A stretch of DNA of 64,000 nt from a virus. The notes under the pieces were generated by a model. The model did not search any database. It was not told where the DNA came from and worked only from the letters and a program-made list of their open reading frames with translations. The stretch is from positions 1 to 64,000 of the IMG/VR virus record IMGVR_UViG_3300030685_000017; one strand, given 5' to 3'. Position numbers and translations under genes: made by a program. This document shows, one piece after another, positions 19,157 to 28,108 of the stretch (positions are counted from its first letter, which is position 1; each line of letters starts with the position of its first letter).

Positions 19157-19229
19157 AGCCACAGGAAGGAGTCGAACCCTCGACCTTCTCCTTACAAGGG
19201 AGTCGTTCTTCCAACTGAACTACTGTGGC
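19157..19229 (-). tRNA. tRNA-Thr (anticodon TGT)
   Basis: Seventy-three bases with a full cloverleaf: acceptor GCCACAG/CTGTGGC, D arm, anticodon stem CTCCC/GGGAG with loop TTGTAAG (anticodon TGT, reads ACA), and T arm with GGTTCGACTCC. Discriminator U. CCA is not encoded. It is the only tRNA on the minus strand and sits inside the late operon. Confidence 0.95.
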
Positions 19230-19299
19230 ACAATACCCCTAAAGAATGTTAATCTATCTCTAGGGGTTAAACTCATAATTAAATATGAGTACTTTTTAT

Positions 19300-20352
19300 T
19301 TAATTTAAACAAACTAATTTAGTTTTATCTTTAATAATATTTCCATTTTTATCTTGACAGATATATATAAATCCTTCTTTTTGAGAATTTACAAGCGCTC
19401 CATCTGAATAATTAATGGCTTTTACATCACAGACACAACCTTGTTCATAAATAGTTGTATTACCAATTACATATTCTCCAACTCTATGAGTGTGTGCCAT
19501 AATTAAAGATGTAAAATTGTATCCCTCATTTCTAAAATATAACATTGCTTTTTCAGAAGTTTTTAATATTCCACTAGAAAAAGCAAGAGGGTGACAAAAA
19601 ATAGTTTGTCCAATCTGTGAAAACCAATTATCTGTATATTCAATTTCAACATCATCAATTACTTCAATAAGTGGTTTATATTCAATCTTTGTTCTCTCTA
19701 ATTTGTTATAATGTTTAAATCCATCAACAAAAATTAATTCTAAAGAAGTCTTTGGCATTAATTCAAGTAAATCTGTATCTAAATTCTTAGCAAAATAACT
19801 TTGAAATCTTAAATCATGATTTCCATAATTGATAGATACTTTTTTAGGTTTAATTAATTCTATTAAAGCAAGAATATATTGTCTTGTTTCAATTAATTCT
19901 TCCATTGGACTAACTCTATAAGTTTTCGGAAATTTAGAAATTGCTTGACAATCTGATAAATCTCCATTTAATTGTAATATGTCTACGCACCCAACATAAT
20001 CTTTAAAAGTCTCAACAGGTAATTGAAAAGGTATATGAAAATCACTAATACTCAAAATTCTTTTATAAATACCACTTTCATCTTTAGTACGTTCATAAAT
20101 ACGTCCCATATTAAATGACTTATAATGTTTTCTATAAGTGCTTTCTCCAAAATCATTACCAGTTTCATAATTTAATAATTTGGATATATCCACAGTATTA
20201 ATACCATATAGATTTTTATTTTCAAAAAGTCTCACAAAATAATCGGTATAATCTTCATTCTTTTGTCTTTTAATAACATCCTTAGTATTATCTAAAACAT
20301 TGAAATTTAATTCTTCTTTCGTTTCACTTTCACCATTTTTATAAATATCCAT
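19300..20352 (-). CDS. Calcineurin-like metallophosphoesterase
   Basis: The 350-residue protein carries the metallophosphoesterase signature in order: SDFHIPF (DxH), QLNGDLSDCQ (GDxxD-like), INYGNHDLRF (GNHD) and MAHTHRVGEY (GHxH-like). These residues bind two metal ions. The N-terminal 80 residues are helical and basic and may be a DNA-binding or regulatory part. Related phage proteins include DNA-ligase-associated and ICC-like phosphoesterases. GGAG precedes the ATG. Confidence 0.85.
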   Translation of the reverse strand: MDIYKNGESETKEELNFNVLDNTKDVIKRQKNEDYTDYFVRLFENKNLYGINTVDISKLLNYETGNDFGESTYRKHYKSFNMGRIYERTKDESGIYKRILSISDFHIPFQLPVETFKDYVGCVDILQLNGDLSDCQAISKFPKTYRVSPMEELIETRQYILALIELIKPKKVSINYGNHDLRFQSYFAKNLDTDLLELMPKTSLELIFVDGFKHYNKLERTKIEYKPLIEVIDDVEIEYTDNWFSQIGQTIFCHPLAFSSGILKTSEKAMLYFRNEGYNFTSLIMAHTHRVGEYVIGNTTIYEQGCVCDVKAINYSDGALVNSQKEGFIYICQDKNGNIIKDKTKLVCLN

Positions 20353-20364
20353 ATGTCTCCGTTT

Positions 20365-20541
20365 CTATCCCTTAACGATAATCTGATTTTTATAATCTGT
20401 TAATACTCTGATCAATTTAGAACTTTCTGTTGCAAAGTATGTTGTCTTTTTACCCATACTTCTAGTTCTGTGTAAATCTGTCGTATATACAAAACCTTTA
20501 CCCTGCAAATATTCTTTTTCTCTTTTAGATATCTCTACCAT
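20365..20541 (-). CDS. Small phage protein
   Basis: The preferred start is the ATG at 20541 (MVEISKREKEYLQGKGFVYT), with GGAG six bases before it; the frame could also start at 20553. The 58-residue basic protein has a short helix, then a beta hairpin containing THE pattern YTTDLHRTRSMGKKTTYFA. It overlaps the end of the upstream 213-residue gene by 17 bases, so translation is probably coupled. Function unknown. Confidence 0.6.
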   Translation of the reverse strand: MVEISKREKEYLQGKGFVYTTDLHRTRSMGKKTTYFATESSKLIRVLTDYKNQIIVKG

Positions 20542-21166
20542 ACGCTTCTCCATTTAATTCTTTGTTTTTATATTTTTCTTTATAAGCATAAAATTCGTCA
20601 AAATAGAATTTACGATTTTCACTTGTAATTACTTTTTTATCCAACCAATTTAATAATTGTACTTCTCTAATTAAAAAAGTATCTTCCTTAACCACCTTTA
20701 ATTCACAATATCCTCGTGATATATTGTGCTTTAAAGAAGTATCAATATTGGTTACGATATTTACATGATGTTGACAAGCAAATCTTGAACCACTTAATTG
20801 TAATTCTTTATAATTAATACCTTTAGCAATTTTACGTTTTTCTTGATCTTTAGTAGCTATTTTACCATTCGTTGTCCTTAAAATTCTATCTTTCAAATAT
20901 ATTAAACAAATTTGAACGCTTGGTAAGATATTTATAATTAATGGTTTTTCAACATCTTTCAGAATACCTTTTTCAATTATAATTTGTTCTCCTGTATTTA
21001 AAATTTCTTTAATATCTGTTTCTCTAAATCCCGTCTTTTGTGCAATAATATGTATATATTCATTAAAATCAATAAGATCTGCTATTTCTTTTATTCTTTT
21101 AAAATCACTAGGAGTATAATTAATGTTCCTGCGATTATAATTTCTTTTCCTTTTTTCTGTGTCCAT
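20525..21166 (-). CDS. Putative DNA-binding protein with HU-like N-terminus
   Basis: The ATG at 21166 (MDTEKRKRNYNRRNI) follows GGAGAG and is preferred to the one at 21187. The 213-residue protein has YIHIIAQKTGFRETDIKEIL, then a long helix and IEKGIL, resembling the N-terminal helices of HU/IHF proteins (the ..AxxTGxSxxDVxxVL pattern). The C-terminal part (NWLDKKVITSENRKFYFDEF) is unlike HU. It lies between the RNA polymerase and the phosphoesterase in the late operon. The HU resemblance is suggestive only. Confidence 0.5.
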   Translation of the reverse strand: MDTEKRKRNYNRRNINYTPSDFKRIKEIADLIDFNEYIHIIAQKTGFRETDIKEILNTGEQIIIEKGILKDVEKPLIINILPSVQICLIYLKDRILRTTNGKIATKDQEKRKIAKGINYKELQLSGSRFACQHHVNIVTNIDTSLKHNISRGYCELKVVKEDTFLIREVQLLNWLDKKVITSENRKFYFDEFYAYKEKYKNKELNGEAYGRDI

Positions 21167-21229
21167 TTTTCTCTCTCCATAATACACCCATTATACTTTC
21201 TAAAAAGCCGCAGTTATACGGCATATCAA

Positions 21230-21363
21230 AAAATTAATTCGGCAGTTTTTAAGAGTTTTTTATTTATTTTTTATCCCCTTCATATTGCACCTATTAGCTT
21301 TTTGATATATTATAGCATTTATGCGGCTTTTAAGAAATATCTAAAATTAATTCGGCAGTTTTT
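21230..21363. repeat. 21-bp direct repeat including the 3' end of the RNA polymerase gene
   Basis: The sequence AAAATTAATTCGGCAGTTTT (plus one T) occurs at 21230-21250 and 21343-21363. The second copy contains the end of the polymerase gene (CTGCCGAATTAA on the minus strand). Between them, AAAGCCGCA and ATATCAAAAA motifs recur in inverted orientation (around 21204-21232 and 21299-21333). It looks like a duplicated gene terminus, perhaps left by a past recombination. Confidence 0.7.
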
Positions 21364-24055
21364 TGAATTGATCTAAAAACTTAGTTTTATTTGTTTTATA
21401 AAGCATATTTAAAATCTTACGTGTATATTTAACATTTTTACCTTTTGTCAATTTACTAGCACCAACTCCAGTATCTATACCAAATGCAGTTTCAATTAAT
21501 CTATTGATTGTTACTACATTGGTAATTTTTATTTTATTTAACTGGCTAATAAAGTCTTCTGTTACTTTTAAATATTCTTCTAAATTGTCAAGACTAAGTG
21601 CTCGATTATGTTTGATATAATTATCATATTTATTAATTATCGTAATAAATTTCTGCATCTGTCTATTATTTGGTTTACCCACTAACTTAATAAAAAATTC
21701 ATTTATAGGAATAGATATAGAAGTAGAATTATTTTTTATATCATCTAAACATTCTTCTAACCAATTCATTGGACAAGTTAAATCGGAATTAATTCTTTGC
21801 TTAATTTTATTTTTACTTCGTTGTACTTGTTCAAAAGGAATTTCTTTTCCATCTTTTGTATATTTAATTTCTCTAGTATATTTCATAAAAGTCGGAAAAT
21901 CTTTTTTCAAAGTAAGTATATCTCCAGTGGCAGTTATAAAATCTTTTGTACAAACCATAGACGGTAATCTACTTATTCTTGCAATTTCTTGTAAAGCATC
22001 TATTTCATATTCTCTTTTACAACTATCAATTACAACTTGAGCAAGTACACTAAGTATTACAAAATTATTATATAATTCTTTTAGTATTTGCTGATTAGGA
22101 TGTTCTTTTGCAAGTTCTGTCCAATAATAAGTTATAGCTAATTGAGCTAAATTACTAGAATAACCAATTCCCATACGAGATTTAGAAAATTTATTATCCA
22201 TCTCTGCATAATCTGATTTAAGATTTTTATAAGTAATACCACTTTCTTTTAAATCATTTACTATTGTCTTATACTCTAAAAAACATCGTTTAGCATTTAA
22301 CACAATAACAGGATTATCAGTAGCTAAAATAAAATCTGAATCATAATCACATCCGTTCAACCGAGCTTGTATATCTGTATGAATTCCATTAACAGCTATA
22401 GTATTTCTACTTAGACAAATATATTTAGTTAGTCTATCACTACGTTGTTTATCAATATTAAACAAGTAGCAACAATTATTGGGACTATTATGTGGTGATC
22501 TAAATCCCGCTAAGAAAATTTCATTGTCAAATCTAGGTGTATAACATTCTATTGAATCGTGCCTTTGTTTAAATATTTCTCCTTTATCTCCCATTGCATA
22601 TAACAATAATTCATATGGATTACCACATATCGTTAAGTTATCTCCGTTAATAAATATTTTACCTTTACGCATACGTTTTACATATTGCTTAATGATATCA
22701 GTTTTTTCTCTTCTGAAAAAACTACAATTACTAAATTCATGATTTTGTTTATAAAGATCTGCAAGCATTTCATAATTATTAATTTCATTATTGTTCTTGC
22801 GTAAGAACTTTTCAAATTCATTATTATCAGTTTTTAATTTTTCAATATAAGTAACACTATCAGAAGCAATATATCTCATTTCTTCTTCGGTACAGGGTAA
22901 TGTATTAACCATCTGATAACTTAATTGTTGATTATTACCTAGTTTACTTATATGGTCTGTTTTTACTATTCCCCAGATATCTCCATCAGCATGTATTCTA
23001 TCACACCAATATTCATAAGGATTATCTCCCATTAAGTTCATAAACTTTTTCCACTTAATAGCATTATCTGTAGTAATCATTTTAATATCTTTTACAAAAT
23101 GTAATTTACCAAACATATCATGTATTTGATAAGTATTATAATCTAAATTATGTGAGCGACAATAATCTCTAAAAAATAATTGTAAGTTAGATCTAAACCC
23201 ACAAGCTTTAAATAAATGATTTCTAAGTAGAATGGTTGTATTAATAAATTCTGGTAAAATATTATTTTCTACTAAAGCCATTCCATCCCATAATGTACTT
23301 TTTATTTGTGTTTCTTTTTGAGTAACAATACAGTGTTTATTTTTATCTGCCATAACAACATTAGCAATAGCGGTAAAGAAAGAATCTTGATCTTTTAAAA
23401 TTAAGATATCTTCAACCGGTATATGTATACTATCAATAATAGTAGATGTGGTTAAAGGAGCATAAGCAGACATTTCTACGATCTTTGCATTATCTTTATC
23501 CATTTTATCCCCAAGACCAATAGTAAGCCAATCATAAGCTTTCTTATATAACTTAGAATTAATAAACATTACCTGACCAAGTTTAGCTTTAGCGTTAGTA
23601 CGAAATAACATTTCATAATGAATTGTAACATCATTAATCCACTTGTTTAATTCCTTATCAAATTTCTTATAAGTGATATCTACACCATGTTCATAAAAAG
23701 CTGTTCTAATTGCTTCTCGCTTTAATGGAGAATATAGTTCTTTCTTCTGTTCAATATTTTGTAAAGTATTTAAAACTCTTTTTTTGGTATCTTCATCTTG
23801 TACCTGTGATAGAAATCTAGTTAGACGTTTATGTTCTGCATCATAATCTCTACTACCAAAATCATAATCCAAACAGATTATATCTCTAGTACTTTCTTTC
23901 TTATGAACACTTAATCCGTTACGTTGTAAAAAGAAGTTAAACAGACTGTTACTAAACATAGCATCAGTATAAGTGAAGTAATCTCTTATACCAAGATTCA
24001 CATCATATATCATACCAGCTGATATATTCTTAATTTTTAATCCATAAGTAGTCAC
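21347..24055 (-). CDS. Single-chain two-barrel RNA polymerase, YonO-like
   Basis: The 902-residue protein shows a run of motifs from the two-double-psi-barrel polymerase superfamily (QDE-1/RdRP, crAss-phage RNAP, SPbeta YonO, about 905 residues). In order: TLWDGMALVE (DGxG-like), a LLRNHLFKACGF segment (the ..FKG.. region with Lys), TTDNAIKWKKF, AGFRSPHNSPNN (like RxPxxHPGDI), and the catalytic loop LNGCDYDSDFIL with the three metal-binding Asp of the DxDxD motif, here with Ser in place of the usual Gly. YonO transcribes SPbeta late genes, and this gene heads the late block, so it probably makes late mRNA. The start is GTG at 24055 after GGAGG. Confidence 0.78.
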   Translation of the reverse strand: MTTYGLKIKNISAGMIYDVNLGIRDYFTYTDAMFSNSLFNFFLQRNGLSVHKKESTRDIICLDYDFGSRDYDAEHKRLTRFLSQVQDEDTKKRVLNTLQNIEQKKELYSPLKREAIRTAFYEHGVDITYKKFDKELNKWINDVTIHYEMLFRTNAKAKLGQVMFINSKLYKKAYDWLTIGLGDKMDKDNAKIVEMSAYAPLTTSTIIDSIHIPVEDILILKDQDSFFTAIANVVMADKNKHCIVTQKETQIKSTLWDGMALVENNILPEFINTTILLRNHLFKACGFRSNLQLFFRDYCRSHNLDYNTYQIHDMFGKLHFVKDIKMITTDNAIKWKKFMNLMGDNPYEYWCDRIHADGDIWGIVKTDHISKLGNNQQLSYQMVNTLPCTEEEMRYIASDSVTYIEKLKTDNNEFEKFLRKNNNEINNYEMLADLYKQNHEFSNCSFFRREKTDIIKQYVKRMRKGKIFINGDNLTICGNPYELLLYAMGDKGEIFKQRHDSIECYTPRFDNEIFLAGFRSPHNSPNNCCYLFNIDKQRSDRLTKYICLSRNTIAVNGIHTDIQARLNGCDYDSDFILATDNPVIVLNAKRCFLEYKTIVNDLKESGITYKNLKSDYAEMDNKFSKSRMGIGYSSNLAQLAITYYWTELAKEHPNQQILKELYNNFVILSVLAQVVIDSCKREYEIDALQEIARISRLPSMVCTKDFITATGDILTLKKDFPTFMKYTREIKYTKDGKEIPFEQVQRSKNKIKQRINSDLTCPMNWLEECLDDIKNNSTSISIPINEFFIKLVGKPNNRQMQKFITIINKYDNYIKHNRALSLDNLEEYLKVTEDFISQLNKIKITNVVTINRLIETAFGIDTGVGASKLTKGKNVKYTRKILNMLYKTNKTKFLDQFKKLPN

Positions 24056-24190
24056 ATTTTTCCTCCATCTAAATATAGTTTTTTAAAATTTACAAGTTTT
24101 GATGTCAAAATTCCTTTATTTTACGGTAAATGTTATCACTAAAATTTTACTTATATTTACCCAATGCATAGCCAGCTACAAGGCATCTAG

Positions 24191-24226
24191 TATTAACTAT
24201 AATATTAACTATAATATTAACTATTA
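24191..24226. repeat. Tandem 12-bp repeats (iteron-like)
   Basis: Three consecutive copies of TATTAACTATAA, the last slightly changed (TATTAACTATTA). Direct tandem repeats of this size are typical of initiator-binding iterons. Confidence 0.75.
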
Positions 24227-24296
24227 ATAACGATTATATAATAAAAGATATAATAATAAAACATAATATATATAATAAGAAAATTGTTCTATGTGG

Positions 24297-24323
24297 ACGT
24301 AGTTTTGCGAAGCAAAAGTACGT
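24297..24323. other. Hairpin in GC-rich block
   Basis: ACGTAGTTTTGC and GCAAAAGTACGT form a 12-bp stem with one mismatch and a GAA loop. It stands out from flanking sequence that is almost pure A/T. Confidence 0.6.
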
Positions 24324-24593
24324 TTACATAAACATTTAACCGCGAACGAATGAACACACGACAGTGTGGAATGAGAGAGCGAGTTAAATATAATAAAAGA
24401 TATAATAATAGAGAGAGTTAATTATATAAGTATTTAATCTTTTAATATATAAGTAAATTAATATTTTATATTATATTATAACATTTATAATATAATTGAG
24501 AAAAGATACAATAGTTAAAATTATTAGTCATATAATCTTTTGACTTATAGATATAAGTAACTCATGAAAATGAGTGGTAATAATATAACCTTT

Positions 24594-25517
24594 TTACCTT
24601 TTTATATATTTGTCTATTAAATTATATAAAAACTCCATATCATAATCTATTTGTTCTCCTTTTTTATTTATAAAAGACGTATGTTGCTCTATATATGCTT
24701 TAAATTTATTAATGAACATATCATTTAATATTTGTTGATATTCATTTATTTTTTCTTTATCTAATTTTTGTACATCTCTATTTAATAATCTAATTTTCAT
24801 ACAAGAAAATATAGTATCATATTTAGAAAAGAAATTTTTATATTGAATTACTTTATTATGAAAAATTACTTCACAATAATTATTAAGTCCTAAACTCTTT
24901 AACGCTAATTGTTCTATTTCATATATTTCTTCTAATTCCATTTCACTTGCAACATGATTATTTATCATATAGGTATTATATATTTCTATAATTCCTTGTC
25001 GTTCCATTTTATGTAACGCATATTTTATAAAAGTATTAAATCTATTAAAAAGTAAATTAGTAAAATGTCTGGTTTCAAAAATTTTTTCTTCTTTACTTAA
25101 ATTATGACTTTGATAATTAATATTTATTATTCCCAATAATTTTGCTATATCGGTAACAGTATAACATTTATCTTCTAATACATTACATAAAATTGGTATT
25201 GTATATGATACATAACATTTTCTTATATGTTGTACTTTCTTCTTTTCTTTTTTTTCCTTTTCTTTCTTTTTAATTTCTGGTTGTAATTCATATATATCTT
25301 TTACTGTAAGTTGTTGCCCTGAATATCCTAACATTACTACTGAATTAATTATTCTTAATTGCGCCGCTTTAGAACAAGATTTTCCTAATGGAATATTAAG
25401 ATAATTACATAATTCTTTATAATTCTTAAATACTTGTCCTACATATAATAAATGTCTTATTTTTTTTCTTTCCTCTTTTTTTTGTTCTGCTGATAATTTA
25501 CTACTTCTAATGTTCAT
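24594..25517 (-). CDS. Putative DNA-binding protein (regulator or replication initiator)
   Basis: A 307-residue basic protein. Residues 30-70 (YKELCNYLNIPLGKSCSKAAQ) look like a helix-turn-helix; a lysine-rich linker (KKKEKEKKEKKK) follows; then CYTVTDIAKLLGI is a second HTH-like unit, with helical segments after it. It faces the iteron-like repeats downstream of its 3' end and has a strong early-type promoter upstream (25566-25594). The two-HTH plan with a basic linker fits an initiator or transcription regulator; the family is not recognised. Confidence 0.55.
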   Translation of the reverse strand: MNIRSSKLSAEQKKEERKKIRHLLYVGQVFKNYKELCNYLNIPLGKSCSKAAQLRIINSVVMLGYSGQQLTVKDIYELQPEIKKKEKEKKEKKKVQHIRKCYVSYTIPILCNVLEDKCYTVTDIAKLLGIININYQSHNLSKEEKIFETRHFTNLLFNRFNTFIKYALHKMERQGIIEIYNTYMINNHVASEMELEEIYEIEQLALKSLGLNNYCEVIFHNKVIQYKNFFSKYDTIFSCMKIRLLNRDVQKLDKEKINEYQQILNDMFINKFKAYIEQHTSFINKKGEQIDYDMEFLYNLIDKYIKR

Positions 25518-25565
25518 GTTTCATTTTTTCTCCTTTTTATTTATACAAAACTTGTTTGTGAACTA

Positions 25566-25594
25566 ATTCTATCATATTTTAATTAGAAAGTCAA
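25566..25594 (-). promoter_or_regulatory. Sigma-A promoter with extended -10
   Basis: On the minus strand TTGACT, a 17-base spacer ending in TGA, then TAGAAT. It is correctly placed to drive the gene at 24594-25517 and is divergent from the promoter at 25681. Confidence 0.8.
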
Positions 25595-25680
25595 GTAAAA
25601 GTTATAAAAAGTATTACTTACTTATATAATAAAATATTAATAAGTAATGCAAAAATTATTAAAAATATTTCTTTTTTCTC

Positions 25681-25709
25681 TTGACATTTATATATTAATA
25701 TGATAAAAT
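25681..25709 (+). promoter_or_regulatory. Sigma-A promoter with extended -10 for the rightward operon
   Basis: TTGACA, a 17-base spacer ending in TGA, then TAAAAT. This is a near-ideal host-type promoter about 40 bases before the first small gene and probably starts the early operon to 33.4 kb. Confidence 0.85.
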
Positions 25710-25748
25710 TAACTTAACAATAAAACGAAAGAAAGAGAGGAAACTTAT

Positions 25749-25856
25749 ATGCAATTATTCTTATTTTTAATTTTTTTATTTCTATTAATTGTATGTCCAC
25801 CTTTAGGATTTGGTTTATTACTTATAGTATTAGCTTATAAAATTTTTTGTAAATAA
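25749..25856 (+). CDS. 35-residue membrane microprotein
   Basis: ATG at 25749 follows AGAGGA and starts a 35-residue peptide, MQLFLFLIFLFLLIVCPPLG and a second hydrophobic half ending in AYKIFCK. Nearly all residues are hydrophobic, with a Cys-Pro-Pro turn in the middle, so it is probably a single or hairpin membrane peptide. It is the first gene after the strong promoter. Function unknown. Confidence 0.6.
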   Translation: MQLFLFLIFLFLLIVCPPLGFGLLLIVLAYKIFCK

Positions 25857-25867
25857 GGAGAATAGTA

Positions 25868-26401
25868 ATGTCAGCAAAACCAGATTTTAATATATTAATA
25901 GAAACTTATAGAGGTCAACCAGTTATTAGTTTATTTGAAGTATCTATTATTACTGGTATGACATATAAAACTATTAAAGAAGCCGCAGAATTTTTACAAT
26001 ACTTATTTCAAGGAGAAGATCATTTTCATATTTTTAAATGTAAATTAGATGGTATCAATGTTAATAATTTAAAATATAAAGTAATTATTGATTATTACTA
26101 TGCTGATTTCACTGGAGCTTTAATGATTATAAAATTATGTAAAAACAAGTACGCTAAATATATTGAAGATCGTTATCTAAAAACATTTCAAGAAGCAGTA
26201 AGTCATATAAAAACTTTAAAAGAAGTTGATAGAACCAATTTTAAATTACTTGGACGTGGAGAGGGACATAGATTTTTTAGAACTCAAGATTATATAGAGA
26301 CAAAAGAAAAAGCAACAAGAGAAAAAATCATATGGAGTACTAAAGGACATAGTGGTTGGTCTTATACAGAAAAATCTTTTACGGAGATGACAAAAGAGTG
26401 A
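25868..26401 (+). CDS. Putative regulatory protein, ORF6N/antirepressor-like
   Basis: A 177-residue protein after AAGGAG. The segment QPVISLFEVSIITGMTYKTI followed by LFQGEDHFHIF is like the N-terminal region of ORF6N/KilA-N-type phage regulators, where a short strand and HTH-like helices recognise DNA, and TGALMIIKLCKNKYAKYI continues as a helix. The C-terminus is basic. The match is loose. It is the second gene of the early operon and overlaps the next start by four bases. Confidence 0.5.
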   Translation: MSAKPDFNILIETYRGQPVISLFEVSIITGMTYKTIKEAAEFLQYLFQGEDHFHIFKCKLDGINVNNLKYKVIIDYYYADFTGALMIIKLCKNKYAKYIEDRYLKTFQEAVSHIKTLKEVDRTNFKLLGRGEGHRFFRTQDYIETKEKATREKIIWSTKGHSGWSYTEKSFTEMTKE

Positions 26402-26724
26402 ATTTAGAAGAAAATATTATTAAAGAAATTGGTAAAAAATCTTTACAATTATTTCAAGCAAGTCTATGTGCTAGTATAGATATAGAAGAATATTCTTGGT
26501 CTTATGATACTTTAAATAAATTAGTATATAATTTAGATAAAGAGAAATATAGCAGATATAGAACACCTACTGTAAATAAAAACTTTTATGAATTAACTTG
26601 TAATATAATGTATTTAATTAAATTATCTGGAAACAATATTATTCAGGTAACTATATATAAAGATAATAATAATAAAATATGTGATTGGAAACACATTAAA
26701 CTTACTTTTTTTAGGAAAAAATAA
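26398..26724 (+). CDS. N-terminal part of a split BCS1-like AAA+ protein
   Basis: A GTG at 26398 (overlapping the previous TGA) with GGAG upstream starts a 108-residue frame. Its content (SYDTLNKLVYNLDKEKYSRY ... KHIKLTFF) matches the kind of N-terminal domain that precedes the ATPase of BCS1-like proteins. The frame ends just after a T7 run, and the +1 frame continues directly into the AAA+ ATPase at 26681-27469. The two were probably one gene of about 360 residues; the break is either mutation, sequence error or frameshifting. Confidence 0.6.
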   Translation: MNLEENIIKEIGKKSLQLFQASLCASIDIEEYSWSYDTLNKLVYNLDKEKYSRYRTPTVNKNFYELTCNIMYLIKLSGNNIIQVTIYKDNNNKICDWKHIKLTFFRKK

Positions 26725-27469
26725 ATATAGACTTAGAGAAATTATTTTACGCAAAGTATTAAATGATAAAAATAAAAATGAAATTAAAGTTAAATATCTT
26801 GGAGAAAAAGTAATTAATTATACTATTAAACCACATGATTTTAAAAATATGGTACTTAAATCAGAAATAAAAGATAGAATTATTAATGGATTGACTTATT
26901 GGAATGAAAAGAAAGAATGGTATAAATCGCATCAACTTGTACATAAAATAGGTGTTCTTCTATATGGTAAACCCGGAACAGGTAAATCTACAATAGCTAG
27001 ATGTATTAGTAATATGTTTGATAATGCTACTATACTTGTTATTAATCCTAATGATATTATGATATCTGTAGCAAAGATATTAGAGGAAAGAAAAAAGAGT
27101 ATTGGAAAACTTATTATACTTATTGAAGATTTTGATATGTATTTTTATGATAGAAGTAAACAAGAAACGGAAGAAACAAAGAAAAAAGCTAATAATCAAA
27201 ATGTTCTTTTTCAAATACTTGATGGAGTGTATTCAACAGAAGATACAATCTATATCGCTACTACTAATTATAAAGATAAAATTAATGCTGGAATGATTAG
27301 ATATGGAAGTTTTGATATTCAAGAAGAAATAGGATACTTTGATAAAGATATGTGTGATCAATTTTGTATTATGATGAATACTAAATTAGATACAGAATAT
27401 CCATCAGAATTAGTAGAACCTGCATGGTTACAAGGTAAAATAATGGAATTAAATAGTAAAAAACAATAA
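26681..27469 (+). CDS. AAA+ ATPase (BCS1/FtsH-type core)
   Basis: The ATPase has Walker A LLYGKPGTGKST, Walker B KLIILIEDFDMYF, and sensor/second-region IYIATTNYKDKINAGMIRYG with the arginine-finger-like MIRYG. The alpha/beta core spans about residues 75-240. The listed GTG start at 26681 is inside the preceding frame; real translation probably enters from 26398 by a +1 change around 26708-26720. BCS1-type ATPases remodel proteins or complexes. Its target is unknown. Confidence 0.8.
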   Translation: MIGNTLNLLFLGKNKYRLREIILRKVLNDKNKNEIKVKYLGEKVINYTIKPHDFKNMVLKSEIKDRIINGLTYWNEKKEWYKSHQLVHKIGVLLYGKPGTGKSTIARCISNMFDNATILVINPNDIMISVAKILEERKKSIGKLIILIEDFDMYFYDRSKQETEETKKKANNQNVLFQILDGVYSTEDTIYIATTNYKDKINAGMIRYGSFDIQEEIGYFDKDMCDQFCIMMNTKLDTEYPSELVEPAWLQGKIMELNSKKQ

Positions 27470-27544
27470 AAAATATATATTTTTATGTAAAAACTATTAA
27501 AAAACTATTAAAAAGTATATAAAAACAAGGAAAAAAGGATAAAA

Positions 27545-28108
27545 ATGAGAAGAAAACTAGCAATTGCAGTCAATCCTGACGCAAAAAGAGAAGAAAATGA
27601 CTATTATGCAACAGATCCTAATGCAATGAGAATAGTAGTTCCATTGTTAAAAGAATTAGGAATAAGTAATAATATATGGGAATGTTCATGTGGAGAGGGA
27701 CATTTAAGTAAAGTATTAGTTGAACAAGGTTTTAATGTACGCTCCACCGATTTAATTAATAGAGGTTTTGGTGAAGTACAAAACTTTTTAACCCGTACAG
27801 AAAAATGGAATGGTGATATTTTAACTAATCCACCTTTTAAATTAGCAGAAGAATTCGTAGAAAAAAGTATGGAATTATTGGAAGATGGAAATAAAGCTAT
27901 ATTTTTTCTTAAAGTTCAATTCTTAGAAAGTGAATCACGAAAGAAACTTTTTGAAAAATATAATCCTAAATTTGTTATTGTAAATTCTAAACGACAACAA
28001 TGTGCAATGAATGGTGATTTTGAACATTATCATGTAAATACTATATGTTACTGTTGGTTTATTTTTGAAAAAGGATATAAAGGAGATAGTAAATTATTAT
28101 GGGTTTAA
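27545..28108 (+). CDS. SAM-dependent DNA methyltransferase
   Basis: A 187-residue protein with motif I WECSCGEGHLSKVLVEQG and motif IV DILTNPPFKLA, the NPPF of N6-adenine methylases. A YATDP motif at residues 20-24 is also typical of phage Dam-like methyltransferases. No target-recognition domain is added, as is usual for such short phage enzymes, which can protect DNA from host nucleases. GGATAAAA precedes the ATG and the next gene overlaps its end. Confidence 0.88.
   Translation: MRRKLAIAVNPDAKREENDYYATDPNAMRIVVPLLKELGISNNIWECSCGEGHLSKVLVEQGFNVRSTDLINRGFGEVQNFLTRTEKWNGDILTNPPFKLAEEFVEKSMELLEDGNKAIFFLKVQFLESESRKKLFEKYNPKFVIVNSKRQQCAMNGDFEHYHVNTICYCWFIFEKGYKGDSKLLWV

Larger units (their letters stand above)
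24056..24593. other. Non-coding region, candidate replication origin
   Basis: About 540 bases with no convincing gene. From left to right: tandem copies of a TATTAACTATAA 12-mer at 24191-24226; a 22-bp direct repeat at 24237-24258 and 24389-24410; between them a GC-rich block with a 12-bp hairpin (24297-24323, one mismatch) and a CACAC/GTGTG hairpin (24355-24368); then extremely AT-rich sequence to 24590. Iterons, easily melted DNA and hairpins beside a putative DNA-binding protein fit an origin. Promoters for the polymerase gene may also lie here. Confidence 0.45.

Noticed and set aside
19231-19290. Terminator after the phosphoesterase on the plus strand
   Set aside because: ACTCAT/ATGAGT with a T-run is oriented for plus-strand transcription, but no plus gene lies upstream; on the minus strand no U-run follows.
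24180-24420. CRISPR array
   Set aside because: The repeats are tandem 12-mers without spacers of uniform length and there are no cas genes.
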